Assembly: GCA_942493135.1 (NCBI GenBank)
Contig: OW818684.1
Coordinates: 5,642,001-5,706,000 of the forward strand
Length of the DNA: 64,000 nucleotides
Source of the DNA: Planctellipticum sp942493135
Lineage (GTDB): Bacteria > Planctomycetota > Planctomycetia > Planctomycetales > Planctomycetaceae
Direction of reading: 5' to 3'
This document shows positions 19,345 to 27,196 of this stretch, one piece after another (position 1 is the stretch's first letter; the number at the start of each line of letters is the position of its first letter). The translations under genes and the position numbers were made by a program. The notes beneath the pieces are model-generated. The model was given only the letters and a program-made list of their open reading frames with translations, had not been told where the DNA came from and made no database searches.

Positions 19345-20715
19345 CTACATTCTGATCTCGAATTCTTTGCGGCTCTCGCGAGACAGGAACGAGTTCGCCT
19401 GCGCGTCGCCGATGATCTCCCGCTTGACCGGATCCCACTTCAGCTCCCGGCCCAGGCGCATGGCGATGTTCGACAGGTGGCAGATTTCGAGCATGCGGTT
19501 ATGCGACCACACGTCGGAGATCGGCTGCTTTCGGGCCTTGATCCCTTCGATGAAGTTGGCGGTATGGTTCTCGCTCACCTTGCCGCCGTAGACCGCTTCG
19601 ATCGCCCCGTCCGGCAGAGGTTTCTCTTTCAGATCCTCGACCGGCTTCCCGGCGATCTTGCCGCGGTTGACGAAGAACCGGCCTTCCGTCCCCTCGAAGA
19701 GAATGCCGTTGTCCCCTTCGCTGGTGATGAGCATCTCGACAGCGTTCGGCATGTCGACGCGGATGTTGAACTTCGTCGCCGCGTTGTACTGATCGTGGAC
19801 CACCGGATTCCCGTCCTTGTACTCGACCGGCAACGTGTAATCGACTGGCGTGATTCTGCTCGGCCCCGTGTCACTCGCGCCGAGCGCCCAGCAGGCAATG
19901 TCCACGTGATGGGCGCCCCAGTCGGTCAGCTTGCCGCCGGAGTATTCGTGCCAGTTTCGGAAGGAGTAGTGGCAGTTGCTGTAGAGCGGCACGCCGCCGC
20001 CGTAACCTTCTCGCAGTTCCGGCAGCGCCCGATACGGGACGGCGGGGGCCGGCCCCAGCCAGAAGTCCCAGTCCAGTCCTTCCGGGACGGCCACTTCGGG
20101 AATCACCGGTGAGGGCTCCATGCCGTTGATGCCGCACGTCACTTTCTGGACGGTTCCGATGCGGCCATCCCGGATCAGCGCGATCGCCAGCAGGAACCGC
20201 TGCTCGATCTCGGTCCGCTGCATCGTCCCCACCTGAAACACCCGACCGGTCTCTTTCACGACCTTTTCGATCAGCTTGCCTTCGTCGATCGTCAACGTCA
20301 GCGGCTTCTCGCAGTAGACGTCCTTGCCGGCGTACATCGCCTCGACCGCAATCTTCGTGTGCCAGTGGTCCGGCGTGGCGATCATGACCGCGTCGATGTC
20401 TTTCCGGTCGAGAACTTCCCGGTAGTCCTTGTAAGCATCGGGCTTTTTGCCCTGGGCCTTTTCGACTTTCTCGACGTTGACGCCCAGGACGTTCGCGTCG
20501 ACATCCGCCAGTGCTGCGAAGTCCGCAAACTTGAACGATTTGCTGGTGATCGCCCAGCCCTGATTGCGCAGGCCGATCGTGGCAAAGACCGGGCGCTCGC
20601 TGGACGACTGATAGCCGAAGGCCCGGCTGGACGACGGAAGCAGAATGCCTGCGGCTCCCGCAGCGGCGATTCCCTGAAGAAACTGGCGACGTGATGTCTG
20701 GTGAGATGCTGGCAT
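19345..20715 (-). CDS. Tat-exported Gfo/Idh/MocA-family oxidoreductase
   Basis: A 456-aa NAD(P)-dependent oxidoreductase likely acting on a sugar or inositol-like substrate outside the cytoplasm. The N-terminus carries a twin-arginine signal, SRRQFLQGIAAAGAAGILL (RR at 9-10). The Rossmann part holds AVMIATPDHWHTKIAVEAM and the family signature CEKPLT (E136-K-P). The C-terminal half has GGKLTDWGAHHVDIACWAL, typical of the secreted planctomycete branch. Such proteins are numerous in this phylum and few have known substrates. It is alone on its strand and diverges from the transglutaminase-like gene across 323 bases. The gene ends at 19345 with IRM as the last residues. Confidence 0.92.
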   Translation of the reverse strand: MPASHQTSRRQFLQGIAAAGAAGILLPSSSRAFGYQSSSERPVFATIGLRNQGWAITSKSFKFADFAALADVDANVLGVNVEKVEKAQGKKPDAYKDYREVLDRKDIDAVMIATPDHWHTKIAVEAMYAGKDVYCEKPLTLTIDEGKLIEKVVKETGRVFQVGTMQRTEIEQRFLLAIALIRDGRIGTVQKVTCGINGMEPSPVIPEVAVPEGLDWDFWLGPAPAVPYRALPELREGYGGGVPLYSNCHYSFRNWHEYSGGKLTDWGAHHVDIACWALGASDTGPSRITPVDYTLPVEYKDGNPVVHDQYNAATKFNIRVDMPNAVEMLITSEGDNGILFEGTEGRFFVNRGKIAGKPVEDLKEKPLPDGAIEAVYGGKVSENHTANFIEGIKARKQPISDVWSHNRMLEICHLSNIAMRLGRELKWDPVKREIIGDAQANSFLSRESRKEFEIRM

Positions 20716-21038
20716 CGGTGATGTCCCTCTGGAGTAGTCGGAAGATCAGGTAATGTCGGGCTGGGCGCTCCACTCACAATACCGGAAATCCCCGGCGGCT
20801 TGTAACGTTCGGGTCGGAATCCGTGACGAACAGGTCCGCCCGCAGACTCTAACGTGCCCTCCCCGCCGCGTTCCCGCGGGGGCATGCTGCGAGGGTCGCC
20901 GGCTGTCGAAGTGAAAGCCAGTCCGTACGGCGGACCTGGGTGAATTCCCGCGAACGGCGGCGAATTCGCCAGACCGAACACGATCTGTGGTACAATGTTC
21001 CGACGTCTAACGATCATTTCACCACTCAGCGAGACTCT
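20716..21038. promoter_or_regulatory. Divergent intergenic region with a candidate -10 box
   Basis: 323 bases between divergent genes. TACAAT at 20991-20996, preceded by TGTGG, is a good -10 match 42 bases before the ATG at 21039. No convincing -35 was found at the usual distance, so only the -10 is supported. No gene or RNA was recognised in the rest. Confidence 0.35.
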
Positions 21039-21869
21039 ATGCTCATTCGCGTCGGCTGCGAACTCGAATTCACGTTTCCAGAGCCCACGGCCCTGATCCT
21101 GATGCTCAGCCTGCATCCCGTGCGCACGCCGACGATCCGGCAATACGAACACCTGCAGGTCGATCCGCTGGTTCCGCTGTCTCAGTATTTCGACCAGTAC
21201 GGCAATCGCTGCCACCGCGCGGTCGTTCCGGCCGGGTGCGTCACGTTTCGCAACAGCGCCGTCGTCGAGGATTGCGGGTTGCCGGATCTGCAGGTCCCTA
21301 ATGCTCCGCAGGTGAACGTGCAGGACTTGCCGCAGGAAGTCCTGCAATTTCTGCTCGGGAGCCGCTACTGCGAGGTGGACAGCGAATTGAATCAGTTCGC
21401 GTGGTCCCAGTTTTCGCAGGTCCCGGCGGGATGGCCGCGAGTCCAGGCGGTTTGCGATTTCGTCCATCGGCACATTCGCTTCGACTACCAGCAGGCGCGG
21501 TCGTATCGGACGGCCCTGGGAGCATTTCACGAGCGGACCGGCGTCTGTCGCGATTTCATGCACCTGGCAATTACCCTGTGCCGTTGTCTCAACATGCCCG
21601 CCCGCTACTGCACGGGTTATCTGGGAGACATCGGCGTTCCTCCGGCGGGAAGTCCGATGGATTTCAGCGCGTGGTTCGAAGTCTTTCTGGGCGGACAGTG
21701 GTACACGTTCGACGCCCGTAACAACGTTCCCCGCATCGGCCGCGTCCTCATGGCTCGCGGCCGGGACGCCGCCGATGTGGCGATGACCACGACGTTCGGC
21801 GTCAATCAACTACAGTCGTTCAAGGTCCGGGCTGACGAAGTCCCGGCTGGTTCAGCGGCAGCGAGGTAG
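21039..21869 (+). CDS. Transglutaminase-like family protein
   Basis: A 276-aa protein with a bacterial transglutaminase-like core. The ATG at 21039 gives the expected N-terminus MLIRVGCELEF; the upstream frame extension looks non-coding. The N-terminal half is a beta-rich domain, and the core starts near residue 130. The nucleophile is C170 in ERTGVCRDFMH. The third catalytic position is D226 in WYTFDARNN. At the usual catalytic His position the sequence reads DFS210AWFEV, with Ser instead of the HAW seen in many family members. Whether it is active is therefore open. The related gene group in proteobacteria is usually uncharacterised. The next gene starts 57 bases downstream and could be cotranscribed. 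Confidence 0.82.
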   Translation: MLIRVGCELEFTFPEPTALILMLSLHPVRTPTIRQYEHLQVDPLVPLSQYFDQYGNRCHRAVVPAGCVTFRNSAVVEDCGLPDLQVPNAPQVNVQDLPQEVLQFLLGSRYCEVDSELNQFAWSQFSQVPAGWPRVQAVCDFVHRHIRFDYQQARSYRTALGAFHERTGVCRDFMHLAITLCRCLNMPARYCTGYLGDIGVPPAGSPMDFSAWFEVFLGGQWYTFDARNNVPRIGRVLMARGRDAADVAMTTTFGVNQLQSFKVRADEVPAGSAAAR

Positions 21870-21926
21870 TTCGTCCGGAACGGCGTGCGACTTATTCGGA
21901 TCGCGATTCAGCCAGGGAGTGCGTTG

Positions 21927-22412
21927 ATGGAGGTCTGGTACTTTGCCTACGGGAGCAATCTGCTCGGCGACCAGATGATCGAGCGGACCGGCGCCATCGG
22001 CCACGCCGAGCATCCCCCCCGGATCGCGCGACTGGCCGGCTATCGACTGGTCTTTCAGCCGCTAGAGGAACACGGCCCCGCGTTCGCCAATATCCGCGGT
22101 TCAGACGACGAAGTGCACGGCGTGGTCTATCGCTGCAGTCCGGCGCATCTCAGCAGTCTGGATGAGTACGAGAGCGGCTATGAGCGTCTGATCGTTTCAG
22201 TCAGTGACCAGCAGGGCGATGTTCTGGAGGCGGTCGCCTACGTTGTCAGTCCGGCACAGCCGGCCCGCTTCGGCCGGCCCAGCGAGGAATACCTGGACCG
22301 CATCGTCACCGGGGCGAGACAGCACGGGCTTCCGGAGCCGTACATCGGCAGCGTGGTGGCCATTGCGCGTGCCGGGAGTGTAGAGGGAATGCCTGGAAGC
22401 GGTCCGAGCTGA
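21927..22412 (+). CDS. Gamma-glutamylcyclotransferase-like protein
   Basis: A 161-aa protein of the GGCT/AIG2-like fold, which forms pyroglutamate from gamma-glutamyl amino acids in characterised members. The family's nucleotide-like binding loop YGSNL lies at residues 8-12. The likely catalytic Glu is E82 in LDEYESGYER. The ATG at 21927 is chosen since MEVWYFAYGSNL is the standard N-terminus; the frame extends to 21885. The mid-section VHGVVYRCSP is also typical. It follows the transglutaminase-like gene closely. Both act on glutamyl amide chemistry, a weak hint of linked function. The substrate cannot be set from sequence. Confidence 0.88.
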   Translation: MEVWYFAYGSNLLGDQMIERTGAIGHAEHPPRIARLAGYRLVFQPLEEHGPAFANIRGSDDEVHGVVYRCSPAHLSSLDEYESGYERLIVSVSDQQGDVLEAVAYVVSPAQPARFGRPSEEYLDRIVTGARQHGLPEPYIGSVVAIARAGSVEGMPGSGPS

Positions 22413-22738
22413 GCAGCGTAACGCTCGTGGCTCCATTTGGAGCGACGGATTTGGCTGTGTCCGAGCGAGGCCGAGTCGCAGGCCCGGCACTCGTTGCCGG
22501 CCACAATGAAAATTTGACCGTGTCTGCGGCCAAACTGCCTCAGAAGGTGGAGCTGGCATTCGTAAGCCGTCGTCACCGAAGGACGTCCGGTGACGGTAGC
22601 GCGCCGAGTCTTTGCGGGGCGCGGCAATCCTGCCGACGTCCCCCCGACTCAGTCAACTCAGCCTCTGGAAGACTCGTGGCCCCTCAAAAGCCGGAATTCA
22701 GGCGCCACGCGGCTAAGTGGCCGCGAAGCACACGAAAG
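22413..22738. other. Intergenic region with one hairpin
   Basis: 326 bases before the tRNA gene. A hairpin with an 8-bp stem (CGTCACCG/CGGTGACG, 22571-22595) is present but has no T-run, so it is not a clear terminator. No gene was recognised. Confidence 0.35.
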
Positions 22739-22811
22739 TGCCCCCAGTAGGACTCGAACCTACAACAAACAGATTAAGAGTCTGCTGCTCTACCAATTGA
22801 GCTATAGGGGC
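22739..22811 (-). tRNA. tRNA-Lys (anticodon CTT)
   Basis: A 73-base cloverleaf on the minus strand. The acceptor arm pairs GCCCCTA with TGGGGGC and is followed by discriminator A. The D arm has AGCTCAATTGGTAGAGC. The anticodon stem GCAGA/TCTGT encloses the loop CTCTTAA, giving anticodon CTT (Lys, AAG). The T arm carries the standard GGTTCGAGTCC. No CCA is encoded. Confidence 0.95.
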
Positions 22812-22969
22812 CGAAAGCGGTTCGCGAATTGTACTGACGCTGATGCGGGAGTCAAGGTTCACGACTCCCTTCCACACGGCACCAGCGGAAATCCGTCCGG
22901 GATTGGCGAAAGACGTTCTTGGACAACTCAAGTGTCGTCCTGCCAACGAGTTCTGCGGGATGGCGGGAA

Positions 22970-23548
22970 TTACCTGCCGTCGACCGAGGCCTTCAGCAGC
23001 TGGACGAATTCTTTCAGGAACGGGGTGTTGTCGTGCCACGTTCGGGCGCTGACCAGATTTCCGTCGGTGACGACCGACTGATCGACGTATTTTCCGCCGA
23101 ACTGGGTTACATCCAAGGCGCATTTGGCGACGGTCGTCATGGTCCGATTATTGATGCAGCCCGCGGCGGCGGCGATTTCCACGCCATGGCAGACGCTGGC
23201 GACCGGTTTGCCGGCCTCGAAGAAGTGCCGGGTGATGTCCAGCAGGTCCTTGTCGTAACGCAGGTATTCGGGCGCCCGGCCGCCGGACAGGAAGAGGCCG
23301 GCGTATTCCTCCGGGCGGACATCCCGGAAGGCGACCGTTGCCCGGACGTGATACGCCGGCTGCTCCCGGGTGATGTCCCACGGGATATTTTCGTTCGGTG
23401 GAATCTCGTGCATCACGCCGTGGTAGAGCCGGGCTTCGGGACCGGCGACGACCACTTCGAAACCGTCTTCCGGCAGGCGGAAGATCGGGTAAAGGGTGTC
23501 CATCACTTCGGTGGCTTCACCGACGGGGAGCAGAACTTTCCAGGTCAT
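22970..23548 (-). CDS. DJ-1/PfpI-family protein
   Basis: A 192-aa protein of the DJ-1/PfpI (type 1 glutamine amidotransferase-like) superfamily. The nucleophilic elbow is A-S-V-C120-H-G-V-E, preceded by LFLSGGRAPEYLR, both standard for the family. Members include proteases, glyoxalase-like enzymes and chaperones; the sequence does not decide between these. No signal peptide or membrane segment is seen, so it should be cytoplasmic. The ATG is at 23548. It diverges from the dehydratase gene at 23763 across 214 bases. A second family member is at 59617-60156, similar in its active-site region but otherwise different. Confidence 0.9.
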   Translation of the reverse strand: MTWKVLLPVGEATEVMDTLYPIFRLPEDGFEVVVAGPEARLYHGVMHEIPPNENIPWDITREQPAYHVRATVAFRDVRPEEYAGLFLSGGRAPEYLRYDKDLLDITRHFFEAGKPVASVCHGVEIAAAAGCINNRTMTTVAKCALDVTQFGGKYVDQSVVTDGNLVSARTWHDNTPFLKEFVQLLKASVDGR

Positions 23549-23762
23549 CGGCGAGATTCTCTCAGCGGGCGGTGCGGGGGCTCAGAACGCTCGTGAGATT
23601 CTACCCGGTCGATCCGCCAACTGCATCCAATCCGTCCATCGGCGGCGTTCTCACGATGCCGCGAGGCCCCCGCAGCCGTGGGGCACGAATTGCCCCCGAA
23701 ACGGGAATCGGCTACGCTCGCGCAGAGTGCCTTTCGTCACCATTGTTGTTTGAGAATCCTCC

Positions 23763-25313
23763 ATGACCGTCCGCCCGTTTCTGCGTCTGCACGCTGACGA
23801 CAACATTGCCGTGGCCGCCAAACCCCAGCCGGCGGGCGTCGAGTTTCAAGTGGACCCGGACCGTCACGTCGTGACGCGGGAAGCGATCGGACTGGGACAC
23901 AAGGTGGCGACGCGGCCGATCGCCGAAGGCGATCCCGTCCGGAAATTCGGCCAGGCGATCGGTTTCGCGATGCGGGCGATCGAACCGGGCGAATGGGTCC
24001 ACGTGCACAACGTCCGGCTGGGGGCTTTGACGCTGAGCTACGATTTCTGCTCGGAGATTCCGCCGGAGCCGGCGCGGATCGAGGGGCGGACGTTTCTCGG
24101 GTACCGGCGGCCCGACGGTCGGTCGGCGACGCGGAACTATATCGGCATTGTCAGCACGGTGAACTGTTCGGCGACGGCGTCGAAGTACGTGGCGCAGAAA
24201 TTCGATACGGCGCTGCTGGCGGACTATCCGAACGTCGACGGCGTCGTTGCCCTGGCTCACAAGGGGGGCTGCGCGTTTCAGTACGGCGGCGAAGACCACG
24301 AGCAGCTCTCGCGGACGCTGTCGGGATTCGCCCGGCATCCGAATATTGCGGCTTATATCGTTATCGGTCTCGGCTGCGAAACGGCCCAGACCTCGTTTCT
24401 CGTCGAGCACGGCGACCTGGTGCAGCTCGGGCGCGGGACGCAGGTCTCTAAAGGGGCCGGTCCGCTGGTGATGAATATCCAGGACGTCGGCGGGACGGCG
24501 AAGACCGTCGAACGGGGAATCGCGATGATCCGCGAGTTGCTCCCCGAGGTGAATCGCGTTCAGCGCGTGCCGGTTCCCGTGAGTGAGATCAAGCTGGGAC
24601 TGGAGTGCGGCGGCAGCGACGGGAACAGTGGCGTCACCGCCAATCCGGCGCTCGGGTACTGCAGCGATCTGCTCGTTGCGCACGGCGCCACGGCGATTCT
24701 CTCGGAAGTTCCGGAAATCTACGGCGGGGAGCATCTGCTGACCCGCCGGGCGATTACACCTCAGGTAGCAGAATCGCTGCTGGAGCGAATCCGCTGGTGG
24801 GAGGAGTACGTTGCGAAGTTCGGCGGGACCATCGACAACAACCCGTCGGTCGGAAACAAAAAGGGCGGCCTGACGACGATCTACGAGAAGTCGCTCGGAG
24901 CGATCGCCAAGGGAGGCACCACGGCCCTGCGGGCGGTTTACAAGTATGCCGAGGCGGTCAAGGAACGCGGGTTCGTGGTCATGGATACGCCGGGTTACGA
25001 TCCGGCTTCGGTGACGGGCATGGTGGCTGGCGGGGCGAACGTGGTCTGCTTCACGACCGGTCGCGGGAGCTGCTTCGGCTGCAAGCCGGTGCCTTCGATC
25101 AAGATCGCCAGCAATTCGCCGATGTATGAGCGGCTGGTGGATGACATGGACATCAACGCGGGGACGATTCTGGACGGCGTGTCCGTGGAAGAGGTCGGTC
25201 GGGAAATCTTCGAAGAAGTCGTCGCGGTCGCCAGCGGCAAGCACACGAAGAGCGAAGCCCAGGGAATCGGCGACGAAGAGTTCTGCCCGTGGACGTACGG
25301 GCCGGTTTTGTAG
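23763..25313 (+). CDS. UxaA-family dehydratase (altronate/galactarate type)
   Basis: A 516-aa dehydratase of the UxaA/GarD family, which removes water from a sugar acid such as altronate or galactarate to give a 2-keto-3-deoxy acid. The first 90 or so residues form the SAF-like domain (PFLRLHADDNIAVAAKP to VHVHNVR). The main UxaA domain follows with FLGYRRPDGRSATRNYIGI, GGSDGNSGVTANPALG and the Cys-rich segment TTGRGSCFGCKPVPSI. Full length matches single-chain family members. It should act in the cytoplasm on hexuronate or hexarate catabolism. Its neighbours do not form a complete pathway, but the aldolase at 42937 could in principle use such a product. Confidence 0.9.
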   Translation: MTVRPFLRLHADDNIAVAAKPQPAGVEFQVDPDRHVVTREAIGLGHKVATRPIAEGDPVRKFGQAIGFAMRAIEPGEWVHVHNVRLGALTLSYDFCSEIPPEPARIEGRTFLGYRRPDGRSATRNYIGIVSTVNCSATASKYVAQKFDTALLADYPNVDGVVALAHKGGCAFQYGGEDHEQLSRTLSGFARHPNIAAYIVIGLGCETAQTSFLVEHGDLVQLGRGTQVSKGAGPLVMNIQDVGGTAKTVERGIAMIRELLPEVNRVQRVPVPVSEIKLGLECGGSDGNSGVTANPALGYCSDLLVAHGATAILSEVPEIYGGEHLLTRRAITPQVAESLLERIRWWEEYVAKFGGTIDNNPSVGNKKGGLTTIYEKSLGAIAKGGTTALRAVYKYAEAVKERGFVVMDTPGYDPASVTGMVAGGANVVCFTTGRGSCFGCKPVPSIKIASNSPMYERLVDDMDINAGTILDGVSVEEVGREIFEEVVAVASGKHTKSEAQGIGDEEFCPWTYGPVL

Positions 25314-25330
25314 CCGAAAACGGAGAAGAC

Positions 25331-25543
25331 GATTTACCGCGGAGACTCGGAGAAGAGCGGGCAGGAGCAGAAAGGGCAAAGTGAGTGTAGTTGAGTGAGT
25401 CGTGCAAAATGTAGTCAGAGGATTTCGAACGCGTCGAAGCGAGTTGTTCCGCTCCGGATGCACTTTGCACTCATCACTACTCAATTCTCACTTTTCGCTT
25501 TCCGGAATCTTCTCGTCCAATCTCCGAGCCTCCGCGGTGAATC
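25331..25543. repeat. Long imperfect palindromic element, copy A
   Basis: A 213-base element filling most of the gap between two convergent genes. Outer arms at 25331-25353 and 25521-25543 are inverted repeats that match at 21 of 23 positions (core TCCGCGGTGAATC on the right). Inner parts also pair imperfectly (GCAAAGTGAG near 25375; CTCACTTTTCG near 25488). It shares CATCACTACTCAATTCTCAC with copy B at 58900-59047 and the general design with copy C at 34279-34506. No ORF is supported inside. Confidence 0.7.
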
Positions 25544-25551
25544 TGCTTCTC

Positions 25552-26928
25552 TTACGACAGCAGCGGCAGCAGCGGCAGCAGCGGGCGGCCGTCGGCGATG
25601 GGCATTGGGCGCTGGAGCTGGTCGTGGATGATCGTTTCCGGGTCGAGCCCCAGGGCATGGAAGATCGTCGCCGTGATGTCGCCAGGGGTGGCGGGGTCGG
25701 AGTGCGGATAGGCGCCCGACCGGTCCGAGGCTCCGTACTCTTGGCCTCCCTGGATGCCGCCGCCAGCCATCAGGACCGTTCCGCAGGGGGGCCAGTGATC
25801 GCGACCGGCGTCGCCGTTGATCTTCGGGGTGCGGCCGAAGTCCCCGGTCCAGTAGACCAGCGTGCTGTCGAGGAGGCCGCGCGATTCCAGGTCAGTCAGC
25901 AACGCGGACAGGGCGCTGTCGGTCTCCGGCAGCCGGCTCCCTTTGAGGGTCTTGAAGTTGTCCTTGTGCGTATCCCAGCCGCCGATCCCGGCGGAATAGT
26001 AGACCGTGACGAACCGCACGCCGGCTTCGACCAGCCGGCGGGCGAGCAGCACGCTCTGGCCGTAACGATGCCGTCCATAACGATTGCGGACGTCGTCGGG
26101 CTCCTCGTGGAGATTGAAGGCCTGTTGCGTGGCGGTCGAAGTCACCAGGTCGATGGCCCGCTGCTGGTAGTCGCTCAGCCCGCGGATTTCCGCGGCGCTG
26201 TCGGCGAGCTGGCTCAACTTGCCGAGGGCGGCGAGCGTTTCGCGGCGCTGGTTGAGCCGGCTCAGGTCGAGACCTTCGGGCAGCTTTAGCTCGTTGACGT
26301 TGAAGTTGGCGTGGCTGGGATCCTTGAGAATCCAGAGCGGGTCGTGCTTCTTGCCCAGGAAGCCGGCGAACTCGCCCGGCGTGCGGAACGGTCCGTCGGC
26401 GATCATCGACGGCAGCGAAACCGATGTCGGCGTTCCCGTCGGCGCGGGCTGGAAGTAGTCGACGATCGAACCGGGATGCGGGAAATCATTCGCGGAGGCG
26501 TTCAGAGTCACGATGTCAATCGGCGACTCGCGGCCGGTCAACGAGACGTACGCCCCCGGGTTGTGCGACGAGCTTTTGTGGTGGACGCTGCGGACGAGCG
26601 AATACTTGTCGGCCAGCTTCGCGAGCTGCGGCAGGTGCTCGCAGATCCGTCGGCCGGGAACGACGCTCGCCACGGAGTCGAATTCGCCGCGGATCTCGGC
26701 AGGAGCATCGGGTTTGGGATCGAACGTGTCCAGGTGGCTGGCTCCGCCGAACTGGAACAGCAGGATCACGCTCTTCGCCGTTCGCGCGCGCGACGGGGCT
26801 GCGGATTCCGCCTGCAGCAACTGCGATTGGGACAGGAGCCCGCCGAGGGCTCCGACGCGCAGCAGCGTTCGGCGCGTCCCTTTGAGGGACTCGAACCCCG
26901 GGCAGCCGGAGGTGTTCGATCGCGACAT
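25552..26928 (-). CDS. DUF1501 protein
   Basis: A 458-aa protein of the DUF1501 family, a planctomycete-rich group related to alkaline phosphatase/sulfatase-fold proteins, without a settled function. The N-terminus from MSRSNTSGC has a twin-arginine-like leader, RRTLLRVGALGGLLSQSQ (RR at 19-20). Typical segments follow: ILLFQFGGASHLDTFDPKPD, LVRSVHHKSSSHNPGAY, TVYYSAGIGGWDTH and GDFGRTPKINGDAGRDHWPP. The ATG at 26928 is preferred to the extension from 26985. It diverges from the DUF1549/DUF1553 gene at 27197; in this phylum the two families are usually codirectional neighbours. They are thought to act together outside the cytoplasm, but the role is unknown. Confidence 0.92.
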   Translation of the reverse strand: MSRSNTSGCPGFESLKGTRRTLLRVGALGGLLSQSQLLQAESAAPSRARTAKSVILLFQFGGASHLDTFDPKPDAPAEIRGEFDSVASVVPGRRICEHLPQLAKLADKYSLVRSVHHKSSSHNPGAYVSLTGRESPIDIVTLNASANDFPHPGSIVDYFQPAPTGTPTSVSLPSMIADGPFRTPGEFAGFLGKKHDPLWILKDPSHANFNVNELKLPEGLDLSRLNQRRETLAALGKLSQLADSAAEIRGLSDYQQRAIDLVTSTATQQAFNLHEEPDDVRNRYGRHRYGQSVLLARRLVEAGVRFVTVYYSAGIGGWDTHKDNFKTLKGSRLPETDSALSALLTDLESRGLLDSTLVYWTGDFGRTPKINGDAGRDHWPPCGTVLMAGGGIQGGQEYGASDRSGAYPHSDPATPGDITATIFHALGLDPETIIHDQLQRPMPIADGRPLLPLLPLLS

Positions 26929-27196
26929 TCCCGTCCTCGTCATCCGTTGGAATCGTGCAAACTCAGTCACATGCTGTCGCATCAATACGGGTGGATGTGT
27001 ATGATACGTCGACCGGGTGCAGAGTGCTACTCCAGCTTTTCGCCACCCGGCACCGCCAATGATTGTGCCCGCCGAGACTCTGCCCTCCCCACCGACATCC
27101 GGGTGGCCCGGGCTGGACCGAAGGGAAGCTCCGGAGTTGTGTTCCGGGGCTTTGCGAAGACGCTCCAGCCCCGGCCACCCGTGCCGGAGTCGAACG

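Noticed and set aside
22571..22595. Hairpin considered as a terminator
   Set aside because: It has no following T-run and does not directly follow a gene end.
23712..25484. A 590-residue minus-strand open frame opposite the UxaA-type gene
   Set aside because: Arg/Pro/His-rich composition typical of antisense shadow; the plus-strand frame matches a known enzyme family.
27017..27196. N-terminal extension of the DUF1549/DUF1553 frame
   Set aside because: It adds a Pro/Ser/Arg-rich tail ahead of a proper signal peptide that starts at 27197.
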